Source: Prosthecobacter fusiformis
Lineage (GTDB): Bacteria > Verrucomicrobiota > Verrucomicrobiia > Verrucomicrobiales > Verrucomicrobiaceae
Length of the DNA stretch: 64,000 nucleotides
NCBI RefSeq assembly: GCF_004364345.1
Contig: NZ_SOCA01000002.1
Location: forward strand, 75,711-139,710
Direction: 5' to 3'
Positions 51,342 through 60,307 of this stretch are shown one piece after another. The position numbers and the translations under genes were made by a program. The notes under the pieces were generated by a model. The model made no database searches. It was not told the DNA's origin and saw only the letters and a program-made list of their open reading frames with translations. Within the stretch, counting starts at the first letter, position 1; each line of letters starts with the position of its first letter.

Positions 51342-54002
51342 TTATTTAGGCAGGGCTTTGACCACCATTTTTTGCACGCGGAAGAGTTCACCTTCATGGG
51401 GGATTGTTTTGGCCCGCACACGCAGCCGGTAGATGCCAGGTTGCTCCACCTGCACATTGCCCACAACGAAGCCTTTAAAATCTGATGCGCCGCCAGTTTT
51501 GACTGCGGCAGTCAGCAGTGTTTGGCCAGCCAGCAGAACCTCATACGTGCCGAGCTGGTCACTGGTATGGGATTGATAAATGGCGATTTCATACGGGCCA
51601 CTTTGCGGGAACTCCACCAGCCAGGAGGCCCAGTCCCCCTCTTGAGTCCAGTTGATCAAAATATCCTTTTCTAAGGCTATGGAGCTATCGGACCGGTAAT
51701 CCGCCTTTTCCGCCGGCAACTGGGCTGTGCCGTTTGGTGCAACAGGAAGGACCTGGGTCAGTTTATTGCGAAAGATCTCGGCGAGGTCACGGGCCTCAGC
51801 TTTCAGGGAATCATCCGCCTCATTGGCGAATTCTTCAAAAAAGGCGGCAGTCCCCGGGGCGATGACGCGGCTCATGATGCCAGCTACATAGCGCTTCTCC
51901 TCAGTGTCACGGGTGTTGCTATAGAGGCTTTGCACCTGGAGAAAAAGAGTCTGCTGGGAGCTGGGGCCAGGATTGCCGACCAACTCTCGGGCCGCCAGGA
52001 GCAGATAAATGCGGCAGGCTTCATCCTCCTCTTTTAAAAAGCGGGTCGTGATGATGGCCAGCGGTTCATGCGTGGGATATTGTGCCAAGGTCGTAATGGC
52101 AGCCAATCGCAGCTTTTGCGATGGATCTGCGATTGCTTCGGTGACGATGTCCAAGGTTTCATCTCCACCCACATGCGTCAGCACATTGAAAAAGAGGGTT
52201 CGGTTTTCTGCCTGGCCTGTGGATTGACGGTAGGCACGCAGTACGTGCTGGGTGGCCACCTTCGGGTCCAAGGCTCCTCGGATCGCGGCGATCAGAGATT
52301 GTTCGACCATCTTCAGGTCACTGCCGCTGCTTTTGCGCGCTTGGGCCAGCACCTGAGGCAGTTTTTCCTCTGGAGTAATACGACCTAAGGCTAACCAAAC
52401 GGCCTCCCGCACATCGGTGCGCGGATCATTCGTCATGCGCAGCAGGGGTTCGACAGCCGCAATGCTACGACGCTGGCCAGTGATCTGCACCAGACGTGCT
52501 GCCGCTCGGTGGTTTTTAATTTCCTCCAGGTGCTCGCTAAGGATGTCGTCAATGTAGCTGCCACCACGAATCTGGGTCAGAGCTTTGGCCGCTTGGTCCT
52601 GGTGGGCAGGATCTTGCAGAAATTCCAGTAACATCCGGATATCCACATCCGACCCCTCTGGCTGATCACTTTCACTCAATTGCAGCAGACGTTGCTCACG
52701 CGCCTCCCGACCTGCGTATTTGAAATAGCTGACTATGGCAAGCTGGGCCAAAAGGACGAATCCAAACGCAGTGAAGATCATCACCAAGCTGGATCGGCGT
52801 TTCGTCCCGGGCCGCATGGATGCCTGTGCAGGACGGCGCGCAGTCTCTGCCCGGCTCGTCGGCTTTGCTGGCTCTGCATGGGTAGCAGAAACTGCGGCGG
52901 GAAGCAGCGCGGGCTCCTCTGTGCGGAAGGATTTCGGCTCCAAAGCGGAAGATGTTTCAGGCTCAGAAGAAACATCCACCATGGGCGATTCCTCCTCCTC
53001 TCCATAAACAGTTGTAACGGGTGGTTCAGGAGATGTTTCTGGCTCATCGGCCAGCACTGAAAGGACCGATGTCTCCTCTTCATCCAAAGTGAGCAAGACT
53101 GGCTCTTCGTCGGGCTCATCGTCCGGAAGCACCGCAGGCAGTTCCTCATCTTCCAGAACCATGACTGCTGCTTCGGTGACGCTTGTCGCTGCCTGCACTT
53201 GCAGATTCGTGCCCAGCCTGCGGAAGGCGGCCAGGGCTGCCGCTGCACTCGGGGGGCGGTCGGTCGGTTTGACACGGATCAATTGCTCCACCCACAGGCA
53301 CAAAGCATCGCTGAGATCTGGCCGCAGCTCTCCTAGTGGCTGGCGCGGCGGATACAGATGGGAGGTGATCACCTGCGCCTTCTCTTCCCCTGGAAAAGGA
53401 AGCTGGCCCGTGAGGGCAAAGTAATACACACAGCCCAGAGCATACAGATCCGTCCGCACATCCACATAACCGCTCCCGAACTGCTCCGGTGCCATAAAAT
53501 AAATGGATCCGGCCATGGAATCCTGCAATCCGCCGTCAGCGGGCAGTTCCTGAGCCAGGCCAAAATCAATCAGCTTCACCTCCAGGTGCCCATGCTGATT
53601 CCATGGCAGCATGATGTTCTCTGGTTTCAGATCCCGGTGGATCAGCCCTGCATCATGGGCCGCACCAACGGCTTCCAGGGTTTGGGTTACCAGCAGCTTA
53701 AAGGCCGCGAGGTCCAGGGGCCCTCGGGACAGTCGCTTGTCCAGGGATTCTCCCTTGATCAGTTCCATCACCAGATAGGCCCCTTGGTCATCACTGCCGT
53801 AATCGTAAACCGTAACGATGTAAGGATGGCGCAGGGCATAAAGAGTGCGTGCCTCCCGTACCAGCGCCGCTTGATGGGCGGTATTGAGGTGGTTCAGGCG
53901 TTTGATCGCCACATCGCGGTTTTCAGTCCTGTCCCAGGCCTGCTGGATACTGCCGCTGCCTCCGGAGGCGAGGGTGGAGATGATGTGATAGCGCTCGTTC
54001 AT
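51342..54002 (-). CDS. Ser/Thr protein kinase with HEAT repeats and C-terminal beta-sandwich
   Basis: 886 residues from the ATG at 54002. Residues 1-265 form a Hanks-type kinase: GGSGSIQ loop, VAIKRL (catalytic Lys), HRDLKPEN (residues 122-127) and DFGLAQ (146). A Glu/Ser/Thr-rich linker, full of acidic repeats, precedes one membrane helix (VMIFTAFGFVLLAQLAIVSYF). The extracytoplasmic part has HEAT-like repeats (AVEPLLRMTNDPRTDVREAVWLALG, LRLAAITTLAQYP). The last ~120 residues are a carbohydrate-binding-like beta sandwich (WASWLVEFPQSGPYEIAIYQ). So the kinase faces the cytoplasm and senses something outside. The 15 residues before the ATG are unlikely to be translated. Confidence 0.9.
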   Translation of the reverse strand: MNERYHIISTLASGGSGSIQQAWDRTENRDVAIKRLNHLNTAHQAALVREARTLYALRHPYIVTVYDYGSDDQGAYLVMELIKGESLDKRLSRGPLDLAAFKLLVTQTLEAVGAAHDAGLIHRDLKPENIMLPWNQHGHLEVKLIDFGLAQELPADGGLQDSMAGSIYFMAPEQFGSGYVDVRTDLYALGCVYYFALTGQLPFPGEEKAQVITSHLYPPRQPLGELRPDLSDALCLWVEQLIRVKPTDRPPSAAAALAAFRRLGTNLQVQAATSVTEAAVMVLEDEELPAVLPDDEPDEEPVLLTLDEEETSVLSVLADEPETSPEPPVTTVYGEEEESPMVDVSSEPETSSALEPKSFRTEEPALLPAAVSATHAEPAKPTSRAETARRPAQASMRPGTKRRSSLVMIFTAFGFVLLAQLAIVSYFKYAGREAREQRLLQLSESDQPEGSDVDIRMLLEFLQDPAHQDQAAKALTQIRGGSYIDDILSEHLEEIKNHRAAARLVQITGQRRSIAAVEPLLRMTNDPRTDVREAVWLALGRITPEEKLPQVLAQARKSSGSDLKMVEQSLIAAIRGALDPKVATQHVLRAYRQSTGQAENRTLFFNVLTHVGGDETLDIVTEAIADPSQKLRLAAITTLAQYPTHEPLAIITTRFLKEEDEACRIYLLLAARELVGNPGPSSQQTLFLQVQSLYSNTRDTEEKRYVAGIMSRVIAPGTAAFFEEFANEADDSLKAEARDLAEIFRNKLTQVLPVAPNGTAQLPAEKADYRSDSSIALEKDILINWTQEGDWASWLVEFPQSGPYEIAIYQSHTSDQLGTYEVLLAGQTLLTAAVKTGGASDFKGFVVGNVQVEQPGIYRLRVRAKTIPHEGELFRVQKMVVKALPK

Positions 54003-54114
54003 TGATTCACCAAACTGACTGCCGTGGAGTGAACAAAGGTCCACTGGGGATTCCAGGTGCGCAGATATAACGCTGAAAAAAGGGCAGATAATGCGCCTTG
54101 AAACCGTGGAATGG

Positions 54115-55194
54115 TCATTCCCCTCTCAGCATCACAATGTCTTGCGGCATGGCCATGGCACGTACAGGTATGTCGGACGGCTGGCGGACAGGAGATGGAT
54201 TCACTTCACTCACCATGATCTCCGGTCCATTCTGAATGCGCAGCTTGTACTGGGCTGTGGAGCCGAGGTAAGTGGTGTCCACAATATGACCCGGAAAATG
54301 GTTGGGGGAATTCAGCAGGTGGCCAAAGGTCAATGCCTCCGGGCGAATGGATAGCAGGGTCTTTTCCCCATGCAGCGGCTGCCAATCCGGGCTGGAAAGA
54401 CGCGCCCGCAATGTGGCGAACGATGTTTGCACTTCATAGAGCCCGTCCGCTGCATGGGCCTGAACGGTCCCTGGAATAAAACAAGACTCGCCAATAAATT
54501 CCGCCACCATGCGTGAAGCTGGATTTCGATAGACTTCCTCAGGTGTGCCGGATTGCACCACACGGCCCACATCCATGATGGCTAGGCGGTCTGCCATGCT
54601 CAAGGCTTCATCCCGGTCATGGGTCACGTAAATGGCCGTCAGACCAAATTCCTTGCAGATACGTCGGATCTCAGACCGCATTTCGTGGCGCAGTTTCGCA
54701 TCCAAATTGGAAAGCGGCTCATCCAGGAGCAGGCAGCGCGGGCGCACGACCAGTGCACGGGCCAGCGCCACTCTCTGCTGCTGCCCACCTGAAAGCTGGG
54801 CGATCTTGCGCGTGCCCAGTCCATCCAGTTTCACCACTTCCAGAGCTTCAGCCACTCGGTGCTCGATCTCAGGCCTGGGCCGGTTCCTTTCTTCCAGACC
54901 GAAGGCGATGTTTTGGGCCACGTTTAAATGGGGCCACAGGGCATAGCTTTGAAACATCATGCCAGTCCCACGCTTGTGCGCAGGCAGGCGGGTCACATCA
55001 TCGCCATCAAATAAAATCTGACCTTCATTCGGCTGATAAAATCCGGCCAGATGGCGCAGCAGTGTGGTCTTTCCACATCCGCTGGGCCCCAGCAAAAAGA
55101 ACAGCTCTCCCTCACCAATGTCCAGGCTCACACGGTCCAGCACCGTCTGGTTACCAAAGCGTTTGGTTAAGTCGCGGATGGAGATGTGAACCAT
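54115..55194 (-). CDS. ABC transporter ATP-binding protein (PotA/FbpC/CysA type)
   Basis: 359 residues from the ATG at 55194. Walker A GPSGCGKTTLLRHL, Q-loop MMFQSYALWP, signature LSGGQQQRVALARAL, Walker B CLLLDEPLSNLDAKLR and switch His VTHDRDEAL are intact. The C-terminus has a TOBE_2 domain (LLSIRPEALTF, VDTTYLGSTAQYKLRI), which places it in the importer group of PotA (polyamine), FbpC (iron) and CysA (sulfate). No permease or binding protein is adjacent. Its neighbour is speA, and a PotD-like protein lies at 9.6 kb, so a polyamine role is plausible. Confidence 0.92.
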   Translation of the reverse strand: MVHISIRDLTKRFGNQTVLDRVSLDIGEGELFFLLGPSGCGKTTLLRHLAGFYQPNEGQILFDGDDVTRLPAHKRGTGMMFQSYALWPHLNVAQNIAFGLEERNRPRPEIEHRVAEALEVVKLDGLGTRKIAQLSGGQQQRVALARALVVRPRCLLLDEPLSNLDAKLRHEMRSEIRRICKEFGLTAIYVTHDRDEALSMADRLAIMDVGRVVQSGTPEEVYRNPASRMVAEFIGESCFIPGTVQAHAADGLYEVQTSFATLRARLSSPDWQPLHGEKTLLSIRPEALTFGHLLNSPNHFPGHIVDTTYLGSTAQYKLRIQNGPEIMVSEVNPSPVRQPSDIPVRAMAMPQDIVMLRGE

Positions 55195-55282
55195 GCTAAA
55201 TAGCTCTAAACCAAAGCATTGCATCAAGCAAGCCTGCTGACAGCTTCACTGGGAAGCATGAAAGTCGTCTTGAATCTGGCGG

Positions 55283-57229
55283 CTAGGTTTCGAAGTAGGT
55301 GTAACCTCTCAGACCGGCGTCATAGGCTCCCATGATCTCGCGGCGCTCAGCAGCTGTGATACGCTTGGAAACGACCGCGCTTTCAGCCAGATTGCGGAAG
55401 CGGGTGGCCAGGTCCTTCGGATCATACTCCACATAGCTGAGCACTTCGGAGACGCTGTCGCCTTCCTGCTCACGGCGGTATTTGAGCTTGCCGTTTTCGA
55501 TGCTGATGCTGACGACATTGGTGTCGCCTAACAAATTGTGCAGATCCCCCAGGGTCTCCTGGTAGGCACCGACGAGGAAGATGCCCAGCATGTAATCCTC
55601 ACCTTTTTCGAAATCAGGATCATGCAGCGGCAAGCTGCCGCAGATCTCACCACCATGGGCAAATTTGTCAATCTTACCGTCACTGTCACAAGTGATGTCG
55701 GAAAGCACGGCATTGCGCGTGGGCTTCTCTTTCAGCCGGTGAATGGGCATCACCGGGAAAATCTGGTCGATGGCCCAAAGGTCAGGCAGGCTCTGGAAGA
55801 CGCTGAAATTCCCGTAATAGTAATCCGTCATCACGGTGCTCATGCGCTCCATCTGGCTGCCGTCATGGCCCACAGATTCCAGCTTGCCGGAAATCCATGT
55901 CATGATGGACCAGTACATTTCTTCGCCTTGGGAGCGCTCGCGCAGGCCCACTTTGCCGTAGTTGAATTCGCTCCGCAGTTTGTCGCGGTAATAGACCGCA
56001 TCGTTGTAGATTTCCTGCACGCGGTCACGGGTCAGCTTGGAGGCGTCTTTGCCAAATTCTTCCCGCAGTTCTGCCAGATTGCGCAGGAGTTGGGGGGAAT
56101 CTTTTTTCAGCTCAATAGGGCCACGTCCTGGCTCGAAGCGGTTGACGTCCAGGATGTTGATCACCAAGACCGAGTAATAAGCCACCACTGCACGGCCAGA
56201 TTCAGTGATGATGTCCGGATGCGGCACGCCTGCTTCAGCGGTAACTTCCGAAATGGCCTCAATGACGTCCGCGCAGTATTCCTTGGTGCCGTAATTGCTC
56301 GATGCAGAGGTGGCACCCTTGAATCCGTCATAGCTGATGGCCAGACCGCCGCCCAGATCCAGAATGCCCATGCGGGCACCTTCGTGTACAAGGCCGCAAT
56401 AAACGCGCGTAGCTTCCGTCACCGCCTGGCGGATGGCACGGATGTTGGGGATCTGCGAGCCCTGGTGATAATGCAGCATGCGCAGGCAATCCAGCATGCC
56501 CTGGTCGCGCAGATGATCCACCACGCCCATGAGCTGGCTGATGTTCAGGCCAAAGACGCTGGCGTCACCGCCGGAGCCGCTCCAGTAACCGGCGCTTTCT
56601 GCACTCAGGCGAAACCGAACGCCGAGGGTGGGGCGAACGCCCATTTTTTTGGATCGCTCCAGGATCAGGGCCAGTTCGCTGGGCATCTCCAGCACCAGGA
56701 TGACCTGCAGGCCCATCTTTTGGGCATTGAGCGCCAGGTCGATGAACTCCTCATCCTTGTAACCATTGCAGACAATGTAAGCTTCCGGGTCATGCATGTA
56801 GGCCAGCGCAGCGATGAGCTCCGGTTTGCTGCCAGCTTCGAGACCGTAATGATACTTGCGGCCATAGCGGGTGATCTCTTCGATGACCTCCTGCTGCTGG
56901 TTCACCTTGATCGGATACACCCCGCGATAAAGCCCCTGATATTTGGCCTCCTTGATGGCGGAGTGAAAACCTTCATTCAGCTCATCAATGCGCCAGCGCA
57001 GCAGATCACCAAAACGGATCAGCACCGGAAGCTGGGTGCCGCGCTCACGCAGACCCTTGACGATTTCAGAAAGAGAAACCGGCTTCGGTTTTTTGCCATC
57101 TTTCAGGTTCACGACGACCTCGCCCTTGGCGGACACATCGAAATAACCATGACCCCACTCACGAATGCCGTAAAGGTCGGCGCTGTCGTTGATGGTCCAG
57201 GGGGAGGTTTTGGGGGTGCGGCGTTCCAT
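55283..57229 (-). CDS. speA: Biosynthetic arginine decarboxylase (PLP)
   Basis: 648 residues, the usual length. The N-terminal PLP barrel has YPIKVNQQQEVIEEI (the Schiff-base Lys), RLSAESAGYWSGSGGDASVFGLNI, HYHQGSQIPN and LDLGGGLAISYDGF; the C-terminal part shows ISGKLESVGHDGSQMERMS, SDITCDSDGKIDKF and DPDFEKGEDYMLGIFLVGAYQE split by conserved sites (Cys-Asp active-site region). It decarboxylates arginine to agmatine, the entry to putrescine. A long antisense ORF covers it and is a codon-bias artefact. It is co-oriented with the ABC ATPase downstream. Confidence 0.95.
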   Translation of the reverse strand: MERRTPKTSPWTINDSADLYGIREWGHGYFDVSAKGEVVVNLKDGKKPKPVSLSEIVKGLRERGTQLPVLIRFGDLLRWRIDELNEGFHSAIKEAKYQGLYRGVYPIKVNQQQEVIEEITRYGRKYHYGLEAGSKPELIAALAYMHDPEAYIVCNGYKDEEFIDLALNAQKMGLQVILVLEMPSELALILERSKKMGVRPTLGVRFRLSAESAGYWSGSGGDASVFGLNISQLMGVVDHLRDQGMLDCLRMLHYHQGSQIPNIRAIRQAVTEATRVYCGLVHEGARMGILDLGGGLAISYDGFKGATSASSNYGTKEYCADVIEAISEVTAEAGVPHPDIITESGRAVVAYYSVLVINILDVNRFEPGRGPIELKKDSPQLLRNLAELREEFGKDASKLTRDRVQEIYNDAVYYRDKLRSEFNYGKVGLRERSQGEEMYWSIMTWISGKLESVGHDGSQMERMSTVMTDYYYGNFSVFQSLPDLWAIDQIFPVMPIHRLKEKPTRNAVLSDITCDSDGKIDKFAHGGEICGSLPLHDPDFEKGEDYMLGIFLVGAYQETLGDLHNLLGDTNVVSISIENGKLKYRREQEGDSVSEVLSYVEYDPKDLATRFRNLAESAVVSKRITAAERREIMGAYDAGLRGYTYFET

Positions 57230-57342
57230 GTAAGTCTGAGCGCGCGATTATGGGGGCAATCCGGCGGATGAAAAGTGAAAGTCTTGGGATTGCGTGTCTC
57301 CCTGACATGTTAATAGGCTCTTTATTCACCCAAGGAACCTGT

Positions 57343-57374
57343 AAAAAACGCGGCAACAGTCTGCTGCCACGTTT
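57343..57374 (-). terminator. Intrinsic terminator after the PVC heme-binding gene
   Basis: On the minus strand AAACGTGGCA pairs with TGCCGCGTTT (one G-U pair), 9-nt loop, followed at once by a run of T. It begins 20 bp after the stop of the PVC heme-binding protein gene and shields speA from read-through. Confidence 0.9.
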
Positions 57375-57394
57375 CATAAGGCATGATTTAGGGC

Positions 57395-60148
57395 TTACTC
57401 CGCCTGGCGCATATAGGCCACAATGTCCGCAATATCCTGCGCCGTTAGGCCCAATTGCGATCCGCTGAGCATGAGGGAGCGAGTCATCTTGGTGCGGTTG
57501 GCGATCCTCTTGCGCGGCACAAACTGCGTCTGCCCGCCCATGCTGCGGACGATGAACACATCCCCCTCAGCCAAGACCATGCCATGGATTTTCAGGCCGT
57601 CCTTGGTCAGGATCTCCACGCCATCGAAGCCGTGGGCGATGTCCTTGCTGGGATCAATGATGGCCTGGGCAATGATATCGGTCGGCTGGCTGAGCCCCCA
57701 TCCCTGAAGGCTTGGGCCGAATTCGACGCCTTGCCCATTGATCTGGTGACACATCACACAGCGCACGACCAGGGATGACCCGTTTTTGGCGTCGCCTTTG
57801 AGCTTGAGCACATCTTCAAGTTTCACCAGACTTTCACCTGCAGGTGGGATCTCAATGGTCACCAGCTTGATGGCATCGGGATCGAAGATGCCCTGGGCTT
57901 TCAGCTCTCCGGCGATGTTGTATTCATTCCAGTCATTGGTGCTGCGGTTGATCAGCCACCACATGGCATCGCCATGGATCGGGGATTCCTTGTCTTTGGC
58001 CACGGCCAGCATGGCATTGGCAGCACTTGGGTCCTGGGTAAAGGCCAGCGTATCCAGCGCCAGCTTGCGCTGTGGAGCGGAAAGTTTGGCAGAAAGCGCC
58101 CGTGCTTTCACATCTTCGACGGCCGCCACCGGATGCAGACGCCAGGTTGCCTGGGCGAAGGCATCGGACCAGTCTTCTGCGGCTGTTCCATTGCCTGCTT
58201 TTTTGAGGGCGGCCCACACTTCAGCTTCTTTGCCTGTGCAGCCGATGCCCCAGGCTTCCAGGTAGGAGCGGTCCTTGCCATTGTACCGCTTGGCCAGTTC
58301 CACTAAAATTTTACCGCTTTGGGCAAAGGGCACATCACGCATCGCCACGGCCACTTCGCTGCGCACTGCGGCAGAGCCATCCGCGGCCATGCTGTTGTAA
58401 AGGTCCAGCAGATCCCCACCGGCAGCCCGCAGGGCACGGAAGGCCACGAGCCGCTTGTCTGCATCATCAGACTCCAGCCATGGGCGGATACGCAGGCTAG
58501 CCTTTTCACCCATCTGCGCCAGCAGCCACACAGCACGCGCAGCGATGTACGGATTCTCGTCGTTCAGCAGCGCCGTCACCGCAGGCAGTGATTTTTCACC
58601 CTGCTCCTTCAGTTTCACAAATCCGCTGTGGCGCACATTCGTGGCCGGGGACTTCAGCGCGGCGATCTGGCCTTCCGTCGTGTCATAGCTGATCTTCGGC
58701 TGCTGGGCTTTGAATCCCTTTGGAGCGATGCGGTAAATGGTGCCGCTGCAGGTTTCATCCGTGTCCATGTGCCCGCCGGTGCGTTTGTCGAACCAGTCAC
58801 TCACGTAGATGGCCCCGTCTGCACCCACGCACACATCACTCGGACGGAAGAGTGTGTGGCTTTCATCGGACATGTTATCCTTGCCGCCCACGAAGTCGCT
58901 GCCCTTGAAGACACCGGTTGTGTTGGTGGTGCAGAAATCAAAACGCTCCAGCTTGAAGCCCGCGCCATCTAGTTTTGGCAGGTAGCCAAAGACGACGTTG
59001 CGGCCGGTTTCACAGCTCAGCAGCAGGCCCTTCCATTTGTCACCCAGCGCACCGTTTTCATAATAGCACATGCCGGTAGGTGCGCCGCCGCCATAGACGT
59101 CACCCGCAGGGATGCTGCCCGGATCTTCCTGCCGCCATTCGGCGATGGCTGTGGTCTGCCCAGGCCGCTTGTCTGCCCGCCACTGGCGTTTGCCATCACG
59201 CGAGAAGAAACCAAAGCTGCCGCCTTCGATGAGGTGGCTGACCCGGCAAGCCGGCGGATCGTCATTGTCATTCAGAAACATGTTTCCAAAGGAGTTCTTC
59301 ACGCCCTCATAGCTGTTGCGATAATTGAAGCCCAGGACGCGCGCATTATGCCCATTGGGTTCCATGCTGGCCGTGAAACCGCCCACATAGACGTGGCCGT
59401 CGTCGCTCTTTTCACCAACGTAAGTGTTGTTAAGGTAACCGCTACCGATGCGAAACGTGTTCCCGCTTTTGTCAGTAAACTGCGCACCGCAATTGCCATT
59501 GCTGAAATACCAGCGGCCATCTGGACCGGCATAGACGGAGTGCAGGCTGTGATCATGCTGCGGCTGCTCAAAGCCGGACAGAAGCACCTCGCGCTTGTCC
59601 ACGGAGGGGTCGAATTTCAGGTCCCGGTCCACATCGGTATAAACGATGATGTTCGGCGTATTCGAGACCACGATGACGTTATCGAACACCGCCACCCCCA
59701 GCGGACATTCCAGCTCCTTTTCCCGGACGAAGACATGCGATTCATCCGCTTTTCCATCCCCATCGGTATCCTGCAGAACGCGGATAGCATCCCCTTCGCG
59801 GCTGCGGCCGCTATTACGGCGGTAGTTGATCCCCTCAGCCACCCAGATGCGGCCCGCGTGGTCCACATCCATATTGGCCGGGTTAAAAAGCATCGGCGAT
59901 GTTGCCCAGACGGAGATCTCCAGTCCCTCCGGCACTTTGAACATACTCGTATCCAGATGCACGGGCACTGCTGCTTTTTCGTCAAACGCAGGCACCGCAG
60001 GATCCGCCGTGAAGGCAGGCTTGGCTGGGACGAATTCCTTGACGGGACGTACAGGCTTTTCCGGGCGGGCAGGCTTTTCAGGCTTCGCAGCGAAAGCAGT
60101 CACCGTCACAACGGCGAGGAGGGCTAGGGCGGTGGTGGGTCGGAGCAT
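57395..60148 (-). CDS. PVC-type heme-binding / membrane-bound dehydrogenase domain protein with HEAT repeats
   Basis: 917 residues from the ATG at 60148 (signal peptide MLRPTTALALLAVVTVTAFA); the open frame extends 423 bp further but overlaps dnaB antisense. Order: Lys/Pro-rich spacer, a beta-propeller of the TIGR02604 type (FKVPEGLEISVWATSP, PANMDVDHAGRIWVAEG, DTDGDGKADES and CVGADGAIYVSDWFDKRTGG), HEAT repeats (NPYIAARAVWLLAQMG), then a C-terminal cytochrome c domain of TIGR02603 type with CVMCH near residue 835. This is a PVC hallmark. It should be periplasmic and transfer electrons from an unknown, probably sugar-type, substrate. Confidence 0.93.
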   Translation of the reverse strand: MLRPTTALALLAVVTVTAFAAKPEKPARPEKPVRPVKEFVPAKPAFTADPAVPAFDEKAAVPVHLDTSMFKVPEGLEISVWATSPMLFNPANMDVDHAGRIWVAEGINYRRNSGRSREGDAIRVLQDTDGDGKADESHVFVREKELECPLGVAVFDNVIVVSNTPNIIVYTDVDRDLKFDPSVDKREVLLSGFEQPQHDHSLHSVYAGPDGRWYFSNGNCGAQFTDKSGNTFRIGSGYLNNTYVGEKSDDGHVYVGGFTASMEPNGHNARVLGFNYRNSYEGVKNSFGNMFLNDNDDPPACRVSHLIEGGSFGFFSRDGKRQWRADKRPGQTTAIAEWRQEDPGSIPAGDVYGGGAPTGMCYYENGALGDKWKGLLLSCETGRNVVFGYLPKLDGAGFKLERFDFCTTNTTGVFKGSDFVGGKDNMSDESHTLFRPSDVCVGADGAIYVSDWFDKRTGGHMDTDETCSGTIYRIAPKGFKAQQPKISYDTTEGQIAALKSPATNVRHSGFVKLKEQGEKSLPAVTALLNDENPYIAARAVWLLAQMGEKASLRIRPWLESDDADKRLVAFRALRAAGGDLLDLYNSMAADGSAAVRSEVAVAMRDVPFAQSGKILVELAKRYNGKDRSYLEAWGIGCTGKEAEVWAALKKAGNGTAAEDWSDAFAQATWRLHPVAAVEDVKARALSAKLSAPQRKLALDTLAFTQDPSAANAMLAVAKDKESPIHGDAMWWLINRSTNDWNEYNIAGELKAQGIFDPDAIKLVTIEIPPAGESLVKLEDVLKLKGDAKNGSSLVVRCVMCHQINGQGVEFGPSLQGWGLSQPTDIIAQAIIDPSKDIAHGFDGVEILTKDGLKIHGMVLAEGDVFIVRSMGGQTQFVPRKRIANRTKMTRSLMLSGSQLGLTAQDIADIVAYMRQAE

Positions 60149-60307
60149 GGGGGCGGTTTCAACGAGCAATTTCCCCCTCATCTTACGCCGTGGCACAAGA
60201 TCGTGACCAGCCCAGAGTTTTTCACAAACCGAACTAAGTTGTTCACAGACGTATACACAGGTTGCTCCCATTGCATCGTGGAGGGCCTCCGCCATTGGTA
60301 AGGTGAC
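60149..60307. promoter_or_regulatory. Divergent intergenic region before dnaB
   Basis: 159 bp separate the divergent heme-binding and dnaB starts and must contain both promoters. TATACACAG (about 60251-60259) differs from the DnaA box TTATNCACA in two leading bases; a DnaA site is therefore only a possibility. No clean -35/-10 pair stands out. Confidence 0.3.

Noticed and set aside
55538..57271. 577-codon open frame antisense to speA
   Set aside because: It lies wholly opposite a well-conserved arginine decarboxylase, has no family features and a composition expected from the complement of GC-rich codons.
60240..60262. DnaA box / replication origin before dnaB
   Set aside because: Only one imperfect 9-mer; no cluster of boxes, AT-rich unwinding element, or dnaA/dnaN neighbour.
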